Origin: Pseudolabrys taiwanensis
GTDB taxonomy: Bacteria > Pseudomonadota > Alphaproteobacteria > Rhizobiales > Xanthobacteraceae
Length of the DNA: 64,000 nt
Reading direction: 5' to 3'
Assembly: GCF_003367395.1 (NCBI RefSeq)
Contig: NZ_CP031417.1
Span: forward strand, 2,418,001-2,482,000
Position 1 is the stretch's first letter; each line of letters opens with the position of its first letter. Below the pieces are notes generated by a model. That model did no database searches and was not told the DNA's origin. It saw nothing but the letters and a program-made list of their open reading frames with translations. This document shows, one piece after another, positions 26,048-36,522 of this stretch. The position numbers and the translations under genes are program-made.

Positions 26048-26725
26048 TCAGACGGCGCTGCGACGATCCGGCTCGTTCAAGCGCTCGAAGCGGATGAGCG
26101 AAAAATGGCCGAGCGGCTGCATCGGCCGGCGTTCGATCAGACGAACGCCGCCATGACGCGCGGCCCAATCGGTGAGGCGCTTGAACGGAAATTCGGGCCG
26201 CCAGCCGAGCTTGCGCGCAACGGGCGCAAAGCACAGCTCGAACGCTTTGCGCGGTCCGCTTTCGGCGCCGATGTGATTGACCAGGATGATCTCGCCGCCC
26301 GCCTTCGTCACACGCGCGAATTCATCGAGCGTCGCTTCCGGGTTCGGCACGGCGGTGATGACGAACTGCGCCACCACGACGTCGAACGCACCGTCCGGCA
26401 AGGCCAGCCGCTCGGCATCCATCACCGAGAGGACATCGACATGCGTGAGCTTGTGCTCGGTGACGCGCTGCACCGCCTGGCGCAGCATCGGCTCGCACAG
26501 ATCGACGCCGACGATTTTGTTGCGCGTGCCGTAGTCCGGCAACGAAATGCCGGTGCCGACGCCGACTTCGAGAATGCGTCCCCCGCCGGCGCCGCAGGCC
26601 TTCTCCGCGGCTTCGATCGCCGCCGCGCGGCCCGGCGCGAACACCTTGCCGAACACGGCGTCATAGATCGGCGCCCAGCGCGCATAAGCGCGCTCGACAC
26701 TGCGATGATCGATATCCGCCCCCAT
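26048..26725 (-). CDS. Class I SAM methyltransferase, PmtA-like
   Basis: This 225-residue enzyme has the SAM-binding motif ILEVGVGTGISLP (51-63), then GVDLCEPML and FDVVVAQFVITAVPNP. It resembles the Rhodobacter-type phosphatidylethanolamine N-methyltransferase PmtA (YARWAPIYDAVFG near the N-terminus), which makes phosphatidylcholine in alphaproteobacteria. A UbiE-like methyltransferase is the main alternative. The start at 26725 (MGADIDHRSVERAY) is where homology begins, and mnmA ends 13 bp upstream on the same strand, so the two probably share a transcript. Confidence 0.8.
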   Translation of the reverse strand: MGADIDHRSVERAYARWAPIYDAVFGKVFAPGRAAAIEAAEKACGAGGGRILEVGVGTGISLPDYGTRNKIVGVDLCEPMLRQAVQRVTEHKLTHVDVLSVMDAERLALPDGAFDVVVAQFVITAVPNPEATLDEFARVTKAGGEIILVNHIGAESGPRKAFELCFAPVARKLGWRPEFPFKRLTDWAARHGGVRLIERRPMQPLGHFSLIRFERLNEPDRRSAV

Positions 26726-26738
26726 GTGTGTGCGATGG

Positions 26739-27929
26739 TTATCCGCGCATTGCGGCCACGACGCGTTCGCGCACCGGCGGGACGGCATCCACGGCCGCGG
26801 CCGCGCTCTTGATGAAGCCGCCGCCGAGCACGCGCGCCTGGCCTTCGCCGGCATCGTAGAAGACACACGCTTGGCCGGGCGAGACGCCATGCTCGCCATC
26901 GGCGAGCTCGACCTGATAGTCGCCATTGGCGCCGGAGAGCCAGCCGGCCTGCGGCGGACGCGTCGAGCGCACCTTCACGAAAACTTCGCGACGGTCGTCG
27001 GCCAGCGCTTGATCGAGTTCGCCGTCGCCGATCCAGTTCACATCGCGCAAGCTGATGCGGCTCATGCGCAGGGCTTCACGCGGGCCGACGACGACACGCC
27101 GCTGCTCGGCATCGAGCCGCACGACATAGAGCGGCGAGCCGGTGGCAAGGCCGAGGCCGCGCCGCTGTCCGACGGTGTAGTGGATGATGCCGTTATGGGC
27201 GCCGAGCACCTTGCCGTCGAGATCGACGATGTCGCCCGCTTCCGCCGCGCCCGGCTTCAAGCGTTCGATGATGTCGGCGTAGTGGCCGGACGGCACGAAG
27301 CAGATGTCCTGGCTGTCGTGCTTGTCGGCGATGGCGAGGCCGAACTCCCGCGCCAGCTCGCGCACTTCCGGCTTGGTGCGATCGCCGAGCGGGAAGCGCA
27401 GGATGCCGAGCTGTTCGCGCGTGGTGCCGAACAGGAAATAGCTTTGATCGCGCTCTTCTTCCTTGGCGCGATAGAGCGCGCGGCCGCCGCCGGGCAAGGC
27501 GCGCGAAGCGATGTAGTGCCCCGTCGCCAACACCTCGGCGCCGAGTTCGCGCGCGGTGTTGAGCAGGTCGTGAAATTTGATCGACATGTTGCATTCGACG
27601 CAGGGCACCGGCGTCTCGCCGTGGATGTAGCTCTGCGCGAAGCGGTCGATCACCGCTTCCTTGAAGCGGCTCTCGTAGTCGAGAACGTAATGCGGGATGC
27701 CGATGCGGTCGGCGACCGCCTTGGCGTCGTAGATGTCCTGGCCGGCGCAGCAGGCGCCCTTGCGGTGAACCGCGGCGCCGTGGTCGTAGAGCTGCAGCGT
27801 GACGCCGACGACGTCGTAGCCTTCGGCCTTGAGCAGCGCGGCCGTCACCGACGAGTCGACCCCGCCGGACATGGCGACGACGACACGGGTGTCCTGCGGA
27901 CGGCCTGGAAGGTCGAGGGAGTTGGTCAT
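26739..27929 (-). CDS. mnmA: tRNA-specific 2-thiouridylase MnmA
   Basis: This 396-residue enzyme makes the 2-thio group on U34 of tRNA-Lys, -Glu and -Gln. The PP-loop SGGVDS is at 21-26 and the two catalytic cysteines are Cys110 (PCVECN) and Cys210 ([10 protein letters not shown]), as in E. coli MnmA. It is slightly longer than the usual 360-370 residues, mainly through the N-terminal and C-terminal ends. It is transcribed divergently from fliK. The linked methyltransferase downstream is probably functionally unrelated. Confidence 0.96.
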   Translation of the reverse strand: MTNSLDLPGRPQDTRVVVAMSGGVDSSVTAALLKAEGYDVVGVTLQLYDHGAAVHRKGACCAGQDIYDAKAVADRIGIPHYVLDYESRFKEAVIDRFAQSYIHGETPVPCVECNMSIKFHDLLNTARELGAEVLATGHYIASRALPGGGRALYRAKEEERDQSYFLFGTTREQLGILRFPLGDRTKPEVRELAREFGLAIADKHDSQDICFVPSGHYADIIERLKPGAAEAGDIVDLDGKVLGAHNGIIHYTVGQRRGLGLATGSPLYVVRLDAEQRRVVVGPREALRMSRISLRDVNWIGDGELDQALADDRREVFVKVRSTRPPQAGWLSGANGDYQVELADGEHGVSPGQACVFYDAGEGQARVLGGGFIKSAAAAVDAVPPVRERVVAAMRG

Positions 27930-28006
27930 GGCTCTTCTTACTACAGGGGGCGGCGGTCACTACGCAATGTAAGGCGTCGCCTGCCCCGCCGGCAGGTTTC
28001 CGGCCC

Positions 28007-28019
28007 GGCAAATTTTGCC
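28007..28019. promoter_or_regulatory. GGCAAATTTTGCC element upstream of fliK
   Basis: This 13-bp near-palindrome matches the core GGCAAATnTTGCC found at 31147-31159 and 44235-44247 in the fliF and flhA promoters. Here no TTAA-N7-CTAACC box lies 24 bp upstream, and the element is 145 bp before the fliK start. It may be a promoter element for fliK or for mnmA, or a chance match. Confidence 0.3.
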
Positions 28020-28163
28020 GCTGCGCCAGCAGCCGCTGCCGGGTCAAAGCGCCGCACCGGCGTGGCTCAGCCGCTCTAATTGGTTGATCTGCCTGGCGAA
28101 TATGACCCAACGAAGGCTGGCGCGGCGATTGCAAAGCCTTCGCTGGAGTAGTGGAGGTTCGCC

Positions 28164-29609
28164 GTGCCGCACATTGAGTCCGCCAGCAAGAGCCATGCGC
28201 CGAAGGCGTCCTATGCGCCGTCGAGCCACCAGCCGAAGGTCGCCGACAGCGGCCGCGGCACCTTTGAGAGCATGCTCGACGACAATGCGGCCGACGCGAA
28301 GGCGGCGGTAAAGGACGCCAACCAGGGCGCCGCCGCCGACCGGCCCCCGCAAACACCCGCGCCGAAAGCGAAATCCGACAATAAGACGGTGGACGCGAGC
28401 AAGTCCGCCGATGAGCCGGCGCCCAAGACGGCCACGCCGGACCAGCCCCAGGCTCAGGATGCCGGCAAGCCGGTCGACCCGGCTGCCGTGGCGGCCGAGA
28501 CCGATGCGGTCGCCGCGACCGTCGGAACCGACGCCAGCACCGACTCCAAGTCCGATAGCGACAAGCCGGCCACCGACCCCACCGCGACCGCGGATGCGGC
28601 CAATGCGGTGCCGGTCGTGCCGACGGTGCCGGCCGTCCCGGTCGTCCCCGTTGCCCCTGTCGCCACCGTGGTTCCGACCCTGACGCCGGCCGACGCCCAG
28701 CCGACGCAGCCTCAGGCCGCGGACCAGGCGGCGGAGGCGGCGCCTGTGATTGCCGCGGTGGCGGGCCAGCCGCAGGTCCAGAAGGGCGACCCGGCCGGCG
28801 CGGCCGTTGCCACGGACGACACGGGCAAGACGGTCGCCAAGGACGGCAACGATCAGCCCGCGAAGACCGAGCAGGCCGCCGACGGCGACCAAGTCGCCGC
28901 GCAATCGGAACAGCAAGCGCCCGTCGACGCCGACAAAGCCAAGGCGCCGCATGCCGCGCCGAGCAAGACGGATCTGGAGCATATCGCGCGCGCCCGCGGC
29001 GAAGGCTCCGACAAGACCGATGCCACGTCGGGCCGCGGCAAAAGCGATCAAGCCGACATGAGTGCCGCCACGCCGAAGACGGCCGGCGATGTGCCGACGC
29101 AAACGATGCAGCCGGCGCATCAGACGCAGGCCGCCGCACCGACGCCGACGGTCACGCATACGCAGCCGACCGCGCAGGTTCCCGTCGCCGTGCCGCTCGC
29201 CGCCGTGGCGGTGACCATCGCGAACAAAGCCGTTGCCGGCGCCAGGGAGCTCGAGATCCGGCTCGACCCGCCCGAACTCGGCCGCATCGAAGTGCGCATG
29301 CATGTCGATCGCGACGGCAACGTCACCTCGCGGCTGATCGCCGACCGCCAGGACACGCTCGATCTGCTCAAGCGCGATTCCTCGGGCCTCGCGCGCGCAC
29401 TGCAGGATGCCGGCCTCAAGACGTCGGACAACGGCCTGCAATTCTCGCTGCGCGATCAGTCGCTGGCGCAACACCAGCAGCAGAACGACGGCAGCGGCAA
29501 ATCCAACACCCTCTTCGTGCAGGACGAGACGCTGCCTGTCGTCGATGTGCCCGTGCAGAACTACGGTCGCCTGGTTGGGCGCGGTAGCGGCCTCGATATT
29601 CGCGTCTAA
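28164..29609 (+). CDS. fliK: Flagellar hook-length control protein FliK
   Basis: This 481-residue protein sets hook length and switches the export gate. The first 380 residues are a low-complexity Ala/Asp/Lys/Pro/Thr-rich ruler region. The C-terminal hook domain is clear in LEIRLDPPELGRIEVRMHVD and in SGLARALQDAGLKTSDNGLQFSL (about residues 370-440). The GTG start follows GGAGG by 6 bp. flgD begins 9 bp after its stop. The ruler region is typical in being poorly conserved. Confidence 0.92.
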   Translation: MPHIESASKSHAPKASYAPSSHQPKVADSGRGTFESMLDDNAADAKAAVKDANQGAAADRPPQTPAPKAKSDNKTVDASKSADEPAPKTATPDQPQAQDAGKPVDPAAVAAETDAVAATVGTDASTDSKSDSDKPATDPTATADAANAVPVVPTVPAVPVVPVAPVATVVPTLTPADAQPTQPQAADQAAEAAPVIAAVAGQPQVQKGDPAGAAVATDDTGKTVAKDGNDQPAKTEQAADGDQVAAQSEQQAPVDADKAKAPHAAPSKTDLEHIARARGEGSDKTDATSGRGKSDQADMSAATPKTAGDVPTQTMQPAHQTQAAAPTPTVTHTQPTAQVPVAVPLAAVAVTIANKAVAGARELEIRLDPPELGRIEVRMHVDRDGNVTSRLIADRQDTLDLLKRDSSGLARALQDAGLKTSDNGLQFSLRDQSLAQHQQQNDGSGKSNTLFVQDETLPVVDVPVQNYGRLVGRGSGLDIRV

Positions 29610-29618
29610 GGATCAGCC

Positions 29619-30314
29619 ATGGCCATCACGTCTACACCGATCACGTCGAACGCCAGCAGCAACAACAGTTCGTCGAACTCACCGACGGCGACGAACGCCG
29701 CGACGCTCGGCGAGAATTTCTCGACGTTCCTGACGCTGCTGACGACACAGCTCAAGAACCAGAACCCGCTCGATCCGCTCGACACCAACCAGTTTACTCA
29801 GCAGCTGGTGCAGTTCTCGCAGGTCGAGCAGCAGATGAAGACCAACGACCAGCTCGGCAGCATCATCGCGCTGGAAAAGAGCGCGTCGTCGACCGCCGCT
29901 CTCGCCTACGTCGGGTCGACGGTGGTGGTGGACGGCTCGACGGCATCGCTCAAGAACGGTTCAGCGACCTGGAGCTTCAACGTCTCCAAGCCGGCGACCG
30001 CGACGGTGACGATCCGCGATGCCACCGGCCAGACGGCCTATTCGGGCAGCTTCTCGGTCACCCCGGGCCAGCAGGACTTCAAATGGGACGGCCGCAGTTC
30101 GAACGGCACGCAGTGGCCCGACGGCAATTACTCGATCACCGTGACAGCCGTCGACACCAACGGCCAGACGGTCGGCGTCTCGACGGAAGTTCAGTCGCTC
30201 GTCGACTCCGCCGACTTGTCGACCGATCCGCCGACGCTGTCGATCAACGGCAGCGATTACACCTTCGATAAGATCAAACGCATCGTCCGGCCGTCCTCGA
30301 GTGGTTCGGCCTAA
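29619..30314 (+). CDS. flgD: Flagellar hook assembly scaffold FlgD
   Basis: This 231-residue protein caps the growing hook so that hook subunits can polymerise. Its N-terminal part has the family motif NFSTFLTLLTTQLKNQNPLDPLD followed by TNQFTQQLVQFSQVEQQM (about residues 30-75). A FlgD Ig-like/Tudor domain follows (FKWDGRSSNGTQWPDGNYSITV). It is co-oriented with fliK and probably co-transcribed. The next gene, sciP, lies 391 bp further on under its own control region. Confidence 0.94.
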   Translation: MAITSTPITSNASSNNSSSNSPTATNAATLGENFSTFLTLLTTQLKNQNPLDPLDTNQFTQQLVQFSQVEQQMKTNDQLGSIIALEKSASSTAALAYVGSTVVVDGSTASLKNGSATWSFNVSKPATATVTIRDATGQTAYSGSFSVTPGQQDFKWDGRSSNGTQWPDGNYSITVTAVDTNGQTVGVSTEVQSLVDSADLSTDPPTLSINGSDYTFDKIKRIVRPSSSGSA

Positions 30315-30339
30315 AGAACAGGCAACGTCGAATGGGCAT

Positions 30340-30363
30340 GGCCGGGCTCGTCCCGGCCATATT
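30340..30363. repeat. REP-like palindrome (ATGGCCGGG type)
   Basis: CATGGCCGGG and CCCGGCCAT form a short hairpin downstream of flgD. The rest of the 30,315-30,705 gap is A+T-richer non-coding DNA containing an inverted repeat TAACC-AAAA-GGTTA at 30583-30596 and the CtrA-like box before sciP. I see no gene in it. Confidence 0.55.
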
Positions 30364-30634
30364 GTTTTTGGCCGGCGCGACGATGCCGACGCAAAATTTT
30401 GGCGGCATCAATTATGGTGCGCCGCAACAAGCCCCCGTGTGGCGCAACCCTGCGCAGGTATCCTTTTCCCGCGCAATTTTTTCGGCAGAGGCTCTAAAAA
30501 CGCCCATTTTTCCGATATTATTTGATGTCCGAGCGCCGAGACGCACAGGCCCGACGAGTACATGGCGGCGTCTCCAACCGTAACCAAAAGGTTAGCGGAA
30601 TTGCGACAATCATTTGTCTTTGCAGGGCCTTAGC

Positions 30635-30649
30635 TTAGGCAAATGTTAA
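30635..30649 (+). promoter_or_regulatory. CtrA-like box upstream of sciP
   Basis: TTAG-N7-TTAA (TTAGGCAAATGTTAA) differs by one base from the CtrA consensus TTAA-N7-TTAA and lies 57 bp before the sciP start. In Caulobacter sciP is a CtrA-activated gene, so a site here is expected. The inverted TAACC/GGTTA pair at 30583-30596 may be a second site. Confidence 0.5.
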
Positions 30650-30705
30650 GTCACGGGCTGTAGTTTTTGCCCAGTAATAGTCGTCGAGTATTTGTGAGTA
30701 TACCA

Positions 30706-30981
30706 ATGACCGAGCCCCACCGCCCGAGGGTCAAGTATGTGATCGGGCCTGATGGTAGTCCGCTGACCATCGCGGATCTGCCGCCCCCGACCACGAAGCG
30801 CTGGGTTATCCGGCGCAAGGCTGAGGTCGTTGCCGCCGTTCGGGGCGGCCTGCTCTCTCTCGAAGAAGCCTGCGCCCGCTACACACTGACCGTGGAAGAG
30901 TTCCTTTCCTGGCAGTACTCGATCGATCAGCATGGCCTTGCCGGCCTGCGTACCACCCGCATTCAGCAATACCGGCAATAA
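30706..30981 (+). CDS. sciP: CtrA inhibitor SciP (DUF1153 family)
   Basis: This 91-residue protein has the length and sequence of SciP: RPRVKYVIGPDGSPLTIADLPPP, then TKRWVIRRKAEVVAAVRGGLLSLEEAC and a helix-turn-helix-like YTLTVEEFLSWQ. In Caulobacter SciP blocks CtrA-dependent transcription in late predivisional cells by contacting CtrA at its promoters. The start at 30706 gives the family-typical N-terminus; the frame could extend to 30667. It stands between flgD and fliF and is followed by a strong terminator, so it is probably a single-gene unit. Confidence 0.93.
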   Translation: MTEPHRPRVKYVIGPDGSPLTIADLPPPTTKRWVIRRKAEVVAAVRGGLLSLEEACARYTLTVEEFLSWQYSIDQHGLAGLRTTRIQQYRQ

Positions 30982-31002
30982 GCCATCACCACGGTTTCCA
31001 AG

Positions 31003-31038
31003 AAAACGCCGGTCCCTCGTGGCCGGCGTTTTCTTTTT
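31003..31038 (+). terminator. Intrinsic terminator of sciP
   Basis: The arms AAAACGCCGG (31003-31012) and CCGGCGTTTT (31023-31032) with a 10-nt loop are followed by CTTTTT. This isolates sciP from the fliF operon. Confidence 0.9.
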
Positions 31039-31121
31039 ATCGGCGTCATACCGCCGCGCCTCAACTGCACGTTGCCACCGGTACTAATTTGTTAGGGCTT
31101 TTACGCCCCGAACGGTAACCG

Positions 31122-31160
31122 TTAACCAGACGCTAACCATGAACTGGGCAAATCTTGCCG
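31122..31160 (+). promoter_or_regulatory. Composite CtrA-type promoter of the fliF operon
   Basis: TTAACC-N5-GCTAACC (31122-31138) is a near-consensus CtrA box in the -35 position. The core GGGCAAATCTTGCC (31146-31159) begins exactly 24 bp after the box and would hold the -10 region. The same arrangement with the same spacing lies before flhA at 44210-44248. It predicts a transcript start near 31160, which agrees with the fliF start at 31204. Confidence 0.6.
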
Positions 31161-31203
31161 GGTGAGGCGCGCAACTCGCGCCGGTGCGGTGGGAACGAAG
31201 CCA

Positions 31204-32850
31204 GTGCAAGGTTTCTTCGATTTTGTGAAGTCGTTGGGTGCGGCCCGCTTAGCGGCCATGGCCGCGGTGACGTTAGCCCTCATCGGCTTTTTCTCTTTTC
31301 TGGTCGTGCGAATGTCCGCACCCCAGATGGTGCCCCTCTTTACCGACCTGACGGTCGAGGACTCGTCCTCGATCGTGAAAGACCTCGAACGGCAAGCGAT
31401 CAAGTACGAGCTCAAGAGCGACGGCGCCACGGTGATGGTGCCGAAAGACCAGGTCGCTCGCCTGCGCATGAAGCTCGCCGAAGCCGGACTGCCCAAAGGT
31501 GGCGGCGTCGGCTACGAGATCTTCGACAAGTCCGACGCCCTCGGCGCGACGACATTCATCCAGAACATCAATCATCTGCGCGCGCTGGAGGGCGAACTCG
31601 CCCGCACCATCCGCTCCATCGACCGCGTGCAGGCGGCGCGCGTCCACCTCGTCCTGCCCGAGCGCCCCCTGTTCTCGCGCGACAAGGTCGAGGCCTCCGC
31701 CTCCATCGTCCTGAAGGTACGCGGCGCCCTGGAGCCGCAGCAGATCCGTGCCATCCGTCATCTCGCCGCCAGCGCCGTCAACGGCCTCAAGCCCGAGCGC
31801 GTGTCGATCGTCGACGAAACCGGCCGCCTGCTCGCCGACGGCGCCAAATCGGCCAATGCCTTGGAAGGCGCCGGCGCTGACGAGCGCAAGATCGCCTATG
31901 AAAATCGCCTCCGCGGCGAGGTCGAGACCATCGTCTCCTCGATCGTCGGGCCAGGCCACGCCCGCGTCCAGATCACCGCGGACTTCGACGTCAACCGCAT
32001 TACCCAGACCTCCGACAAATTCGATCCGGATGGCCGCGTGGTGCGTTCGAGCCAGACCCGTGAAGAACAATCGCCAGCCGGCGAAGGCACGCCGCAGGGC
32101 CCGGTTTCCGTCGGCAACGAATTGCCCGGCGCCGACCGCAACGCCAATGCCGCCGGCGGGGCGCGTGACCAGAACCGCAAGTCCGAAGAGATCGTCAATT
32201 ACGAGATCTCGCGCGTCACCAAGACCGAAGTGATCGAGGCCGGCCGCGTCAACCGCATCTCGGCCGCGGTGCTGGTTGACGGCATCTACAGCAAGAACGA
32301 CAAGGGCGAGGCGGTCTATCAGCCCCGCTCGAAGGAAGAGATCGACCGCATCGCGGCACTGGTGCGCTCGGCGATCGGCTTCGATGCCAAGCGCGGCGAC
32401 CAGCTCGAAGTCGTCAACCTGCGCTTTGCCGAAACGACGCCGGTGCCGATCAACGAGCCGACAAACTGGATGAGCGTCTTCCAGTTCACCAAGGACGACA
32501 TCATGCGCGGCGCGGAGCTCGGCGTGATGTCGCTGCTCGGCCTGATCGTGCTGCTGATGGTGGTGCGTCCGCTGGTCCGCCGCATCATCACCCCCGACAT
32601 GCCGGAAGCCGCCCGTCCGGCCCTCGCCGCGCCGGCCGGTATCACCAACAACGGCGGCCCGAGCGTCGCCATCGTCGGCGCCGAGGAGCAGGTCGCCATC
32701 TCGAACCGCACCTCCGCGATGATCGACATCGCCAAGGTGCAAGGACAGGTGCACGCGCAGTCGGTGCAGAAGGTCGGCGAGATCGCCGAGAAGAATCCGC
32801 ACGAAGCCGTCTCGATCATCCGAAACTGGCTCCATGAGGAGGCCGCCTAA
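31204..32850 (+). CDS. fliF: Flagellar MS-ring protein FliF
   Basis: This 548-residue membrane protein forms the basal-body MS ring. It has an N-terminal span (LAAMAAVTLALIGFFSFLVV), the YscJ/FliF ring-building domain (LFTDL through ARVHLVLPERPLF) and a C-terminal span (GVMSLLGLIVLLMVVRPLV) before the FliG-binding tail. I chose the GTG at 31204 (QGFFDFVKSLGAARLAAM), not the GTG at 31162, because the shared promoter would start transcription near 31160 and homologues begin with MQG. fliG follows after 3 bp. A low-complexity linker rich in Gly, Asn and Arg lies near residue 300. Confidence 0.94.
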   Translation: MQGFFDFVKSLGAARLAAMAAVTLALIGFFSFLVVRMSAPQMVPLFTDLTVEDSSSIVKDLERQAIKYELKSDGATVMVPKDQVARLRMKLAEAGLPKGGGVGYEIFDKSDALGATTFIQNINHLRALEGELARTIRSIDRVQAARVHLVLPERPLFSRDKVEASASIVLKVRGALEPQQIRAIRHLAASAVNGLKPERVSIVDETGRLLADGAKSANALEGAGADERKIAYENRLRGEVETIVSSIVGPGHARVQITADFDVNRITQTSDKFDPDGRVVRSSQTREEQSPAGEGTPQGPVSVGNELPGADRNANAAGGARDQNRKSEEIVNYEISRVTKTEVIEAGRVNRISAAVLVDGIYSKNDKGEAVYQPRSKEEIDRIAALVRSAIGFDAKRGDQLEVVNLRFAETTPVPINEPTNWMSVFQFTKDDIMRGAELGVMSLLGLIVLLMVVRPLVRRIITPDMPEAARPALAAPAGITNNGGPSVAIVGAEEQVAISNRTSAMIDIAKVQGQVHAQSVQKVGEIAEKNPHEAVSIIRNWLHEEAA

Positions 32851-32853
32851 GCC

Positions 32854-33948
32854 ATGTCGACCGCCCTCGCCGAACAAAAAGCCGACGCCAGCACCCGCGA
32901 CGACATCGGCCAGCTGATGGCCGACCTCGCCAGCCGGCAGCCGTCGCACAGCCGCCGCAAGCTCACCGGACCCGAACGCGCCGCGATCCTGATGCTCGCC
33001 TTGGGCGACCACGGCGGCAAGATCTTCGGCATGCTCGACGACGACGAGTTGCGCCAGATATCCATCGTCATGTCGACGCTCGGCGTCATCGATGCCGATT
33101 CGGTCGAGCAACTGCTGCTCGAGTTCGTCGGCCGCATGTCCGCCTCCGGCGCGCTGCTCGGCAACTACGACGCCACCGAGCGCCTGTTGCAGCAATATCT
33201 GCCGGCAGACCGCGTGCACGGCATCATGGACGAGATACGCGGCCCCGCGGGCCGCAACATGTGGGAAAAGCTCGCCAACGTTCAGGAAGAGGTGCTGGCG
33301 AACTATCTCAAGAACGAATACCCGCAGACCATCGCGGTCGTGCTGTCCAAGCTGCGCCCCGAGCATGCGGCCCGCGTGCTCGCGATCCTGCCCGAAGAGC
33401 TCGCGCTCGACGTCGTCAACCGCATGCTCAAGATGGAAGCGGTGCAGAAGGAAGTGATCGAGCGCGTCGAGCAGACCTTGCGCACCGAATTCATGTCGAA
33501 CCTGTCGCAGACGCGGCGGCGCGACGCGCACGAGGTGATGGCGGAAATCTTCAACAATTTCGACCGCCAGACCGAAACGCGCTTCCTGACTCAACTCGAA
33601 GAAGACAACCGCGACGCGGCCGAGCGCATCAAGGCGCTGATGTTCACCTTCGACGATCTGACCAAGCTCGACAACGGCTCGATGCAGACGCTGATGCGCA
33701 ACATCGACAAGGACAAGCTCGCCGTCGCGCTCAAGGGCGCGAACGAGACGGTACGCGAGTTCTTCTTCAAGAACATGTCGTCGCGCGCGGCCAAGATGCT
33801 GGTCGACGACATGGGCGCCATGGGCGCCGTGCGCCTGCGCGACGTCGACGAGGCGCAGAGCCTGCTGGTGAACGTCGCCAAGGATCTGGCGGCGAAGGGC
33901 GAAATCCTGATCGCCAAGAACGGCGGCGACGAAGAACTGATCTACTAA
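32854..33948 (+). CDS. fliG: Flagellar motor switch protein FliG
   Basis: This 364-residue rotor protein joins the MS ring to the switch and receives torque from the stator. It shows the [23 protein letters not shown]-terminal domain, the middle EHPQTIA-like motif as [23 protein letters not shown], and the C-terminal torque helix region [26 protein letters not shown] with its charged residues. It is translationally linked to fliF by a 3-bp gap. Length and motifs are standard. Confidence 0.96.
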   Translation: MSTALAEQKADASTRDDIGQLMADLASRQPSHSRRKLTGPERAAILMLALGDHGGKIFGMLDDDELRQISIVMSTLGVIDADSVEQLLLEFVGRMSASGALLGNYDATERLLQQYLPADRVHGIMDEIRGPAGRNMWEKLANVQEEVLANYLKNEYPQTIAVVLSKLRPEHAARVLAILPEELALDVVNRMLKMEAVQKEVIERVEQTLRTEFMSNLSQTRRRDAHEVMAEIFNNFDRQTETRFLTQLEEDNRDAAERIKALMFTFDDLTKLDNGSMQTLMRNIDKDKLAVALKGANETVREFFFKNMSSRAAKMLVDDMGAMGAVRLRDVDEAQSLLVNVAKDLAAKGEILIAKNGGDEELIY

Positions 33949-34008
33949 GCGCAAGGTCCCGAAAAGGCGTCACCGCTAACCGGAAAAGACCGAGCGCAAA
34001 GGAAGAGA

Positions 34009-34623
34009 ATGACGAAAGCGACTGCCAAATTCCTGTTCGACGAGGACTTCGCCACCGGCGCGAAGCCGACCATTACCGTGGTCGAAGCCGAACGGCGCCG
34101 CGCCGACGCGGAATCGCAGGCCTATCGCAAGGGCTTCGCCGCCGGCGAAATCAAGGCGCAGGGCGAGGCGACGCAGCGTGTCGCCGGCGCGCTCGCGGTC
34201 ATTGCCGACGGGCTGGACCGGCTCAATCGCGCGCTCGCCGGCATCGAAGCGCGGCTCGAGACCGAGGCCGTCGATGTCGCCGTTGCGGTCGCGAGCAAGC
34301 TGGCGCCGGAACTGATCGCGCGCGAGCCGTTCGCCGAGATTTCCGCGCTCGCCACCGATTGCTTCCGCCAGATCGTGACCACGCCGCACATCGTCGTGCG
34401 CGTGAGCGCCGACATCCACGAGATGACGAAGGAGAAGCTGGAAGAGATCGCCGCGAGCCGCGGCTTCGAAGGCCGCCTGTTGATTCTGGCCGACGCGGAG
34501 CTCGCCGCCGGCGACTGCCGTATCGAATGGTCGGAAGGCGGCATCAACCGCGACCGCGAAGCAACGCTCAACACCATCAATGAAGCGGTCGCGCGCTATG
34601 TCGCCGCCCGCGTCGTCGAATAA
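34009..34623 (+). CDS. fliH: Flagellar export regulator FliH
   Basis: This 204-residue protein fits the FliH/SctL family, the stator-like partner of the export ATPase. It has an N-terminal charged part, a helical RKGFAAGEIKAQGEATQRVAGALAVIADGLDRLNRAL stretch, and a C-terminal half ending NEAVARYVAARVVE. Similarity to textbook FliH is weak, and the call rests mainly on position between fliG and fliN and on the alphaproteobacterial gene order. AAGGAAGAG precedes the ATG. The ATPase gene fliI is not in the window. Confidence 0.78.
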   Translation: MTKATAKFLFDEDFATGAKPTITVVEAERRRADAESQAYRKGFAAGEIKAQGEATQRVAGALAVIADGLDRLNRALAGIEARLETEAVDVAVAVASKLAPELIAREPFAEISALATDCFRQIVTTPHIVVRVSADIHEMTKEKLEEIAASRGFEGRLLILADAELAAGDCRIEWSEGGINRDREATLNTINEAVARYVAARVVE

Positions 34624-34646
34624 CAGGATTTCCGGAGAGGCATGCA

Positions 34647-35000
34647 ATGAGTGATGAAACCAAGGTCCCGCTGCCCAATCTCGAAGGCAACGAGATGGAG
34701 ACGGTGGAGCAGACCACGCTGGCGCCCTCCGACGATCCGGACTCGCTGACGCGCGGCGCCGCCGATCTCGAGGCGGTGTTCGACGTCCCGGTGCAGGTGT
34801 CGGCCGTGCTCGGCCGTTCGCGCATGGAAATCGGCGATCTCCTGCGTCTCGGGCCGGGCACGGTGCTCGAGCTCGACCGCAAGGTCGGCGAAGCCATCGA
34901 CATCTATGTGAACAACCGTCTGGTTGCGCGTGGTGAAGTGGTGTTGGTCGAGGAAAAGCTCGGCGTCACCATGACGGAAATCATCAAGGCGGATCGATAA
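34647..35000 (+). CDS. fliN: Flagellar motor switch protein FliN
   Basis: This 117-residue protein is the C-ring subunit FliN. Its C-terminal SpoA domain is clear: VFDVPVQVSAVLGRSRMEIGDLLRLGPGTVLELDRKVGE, then VDIYVNNRLVARGEVVLVEEKLGV-like strands ending TEIIKADR. The N-terminal 40 residues are acidic and non-conserved, as usual. It follows fliH by 23 bp. Confidence 0.95.
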   Translation: MSDETKVPLPNLEGNEMETVEQTTLAPSDDPDSLTRGAADLEAVFDVPVQVSAVLGRSRMEIGDLLRLGPGTVLELDRKVGEAIDIYVNNRLVARGEVVLVEEKLGVTMTEIIKADR

Positions 35001-35033
35001 AGAAGAGAAGAAGCGAACCGTGAGTGGAGAGTA

Positions 35034-35065
35034 GCGAGTAGTGACCGTGTGCTCTGACTACTCGC
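35034..35065 (+). repeat. Hairpin-forming inverted repeat between fliN and flbD
   Basis: The perfect 9-bp arms GCGAGTAGT (35034-35042) and ACTACTCGC (35057-35065) flank a 14-nt loop. Outer GAGAGTA and TGCTCTC segments add imperfect pairing. There is no T-tract, so it more probably trims or stabilises mRNA than terminates it. It lies in the 109-bp gap that separates structural genes from the regulator. Confidence 0.55.
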
Positions 35066-35109
35066 CGTTAGCTGCTCTCTATCCGCTTCTCTAGTTAGGG
35101 ATAACGACT

Positions 35110-36480
<1,371 letters not shown>

Positions 36481-36522
36481 ACAACGTATGGAACCGGCAG
36501 GGGCGCCCGCAGTTAACGGCGC

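Noticed and set aside
31145..31160. The TGGGCAAATCTTGCC element before fliF as a sigma-54 promoter.
   Set aside because: The GG-to-GC distance is one base too short for the strict -24/-12 spacing, also at flhA, and at fliK it is two bases short. A CtrA box upstream fits better with a vegetative-type promoter.
31162..31203. GTG at 31162 as the fliF start.
   Set aside because: It would lie within a few bases of the predicted transcript start, and the conserved N-terminus begins at the GTG at 31204.
31273..33954. An 893-codon open frame opposite fliF and fliG, and similar long frames opposite other genes (for example 11966-14335 and 35095-37407).
   Set aside because: They lie antisense to well-recognised genes and have the Arg/Ala/Asp/His-rich, low-information composition typical of shadow frames in GC-rich DNA.
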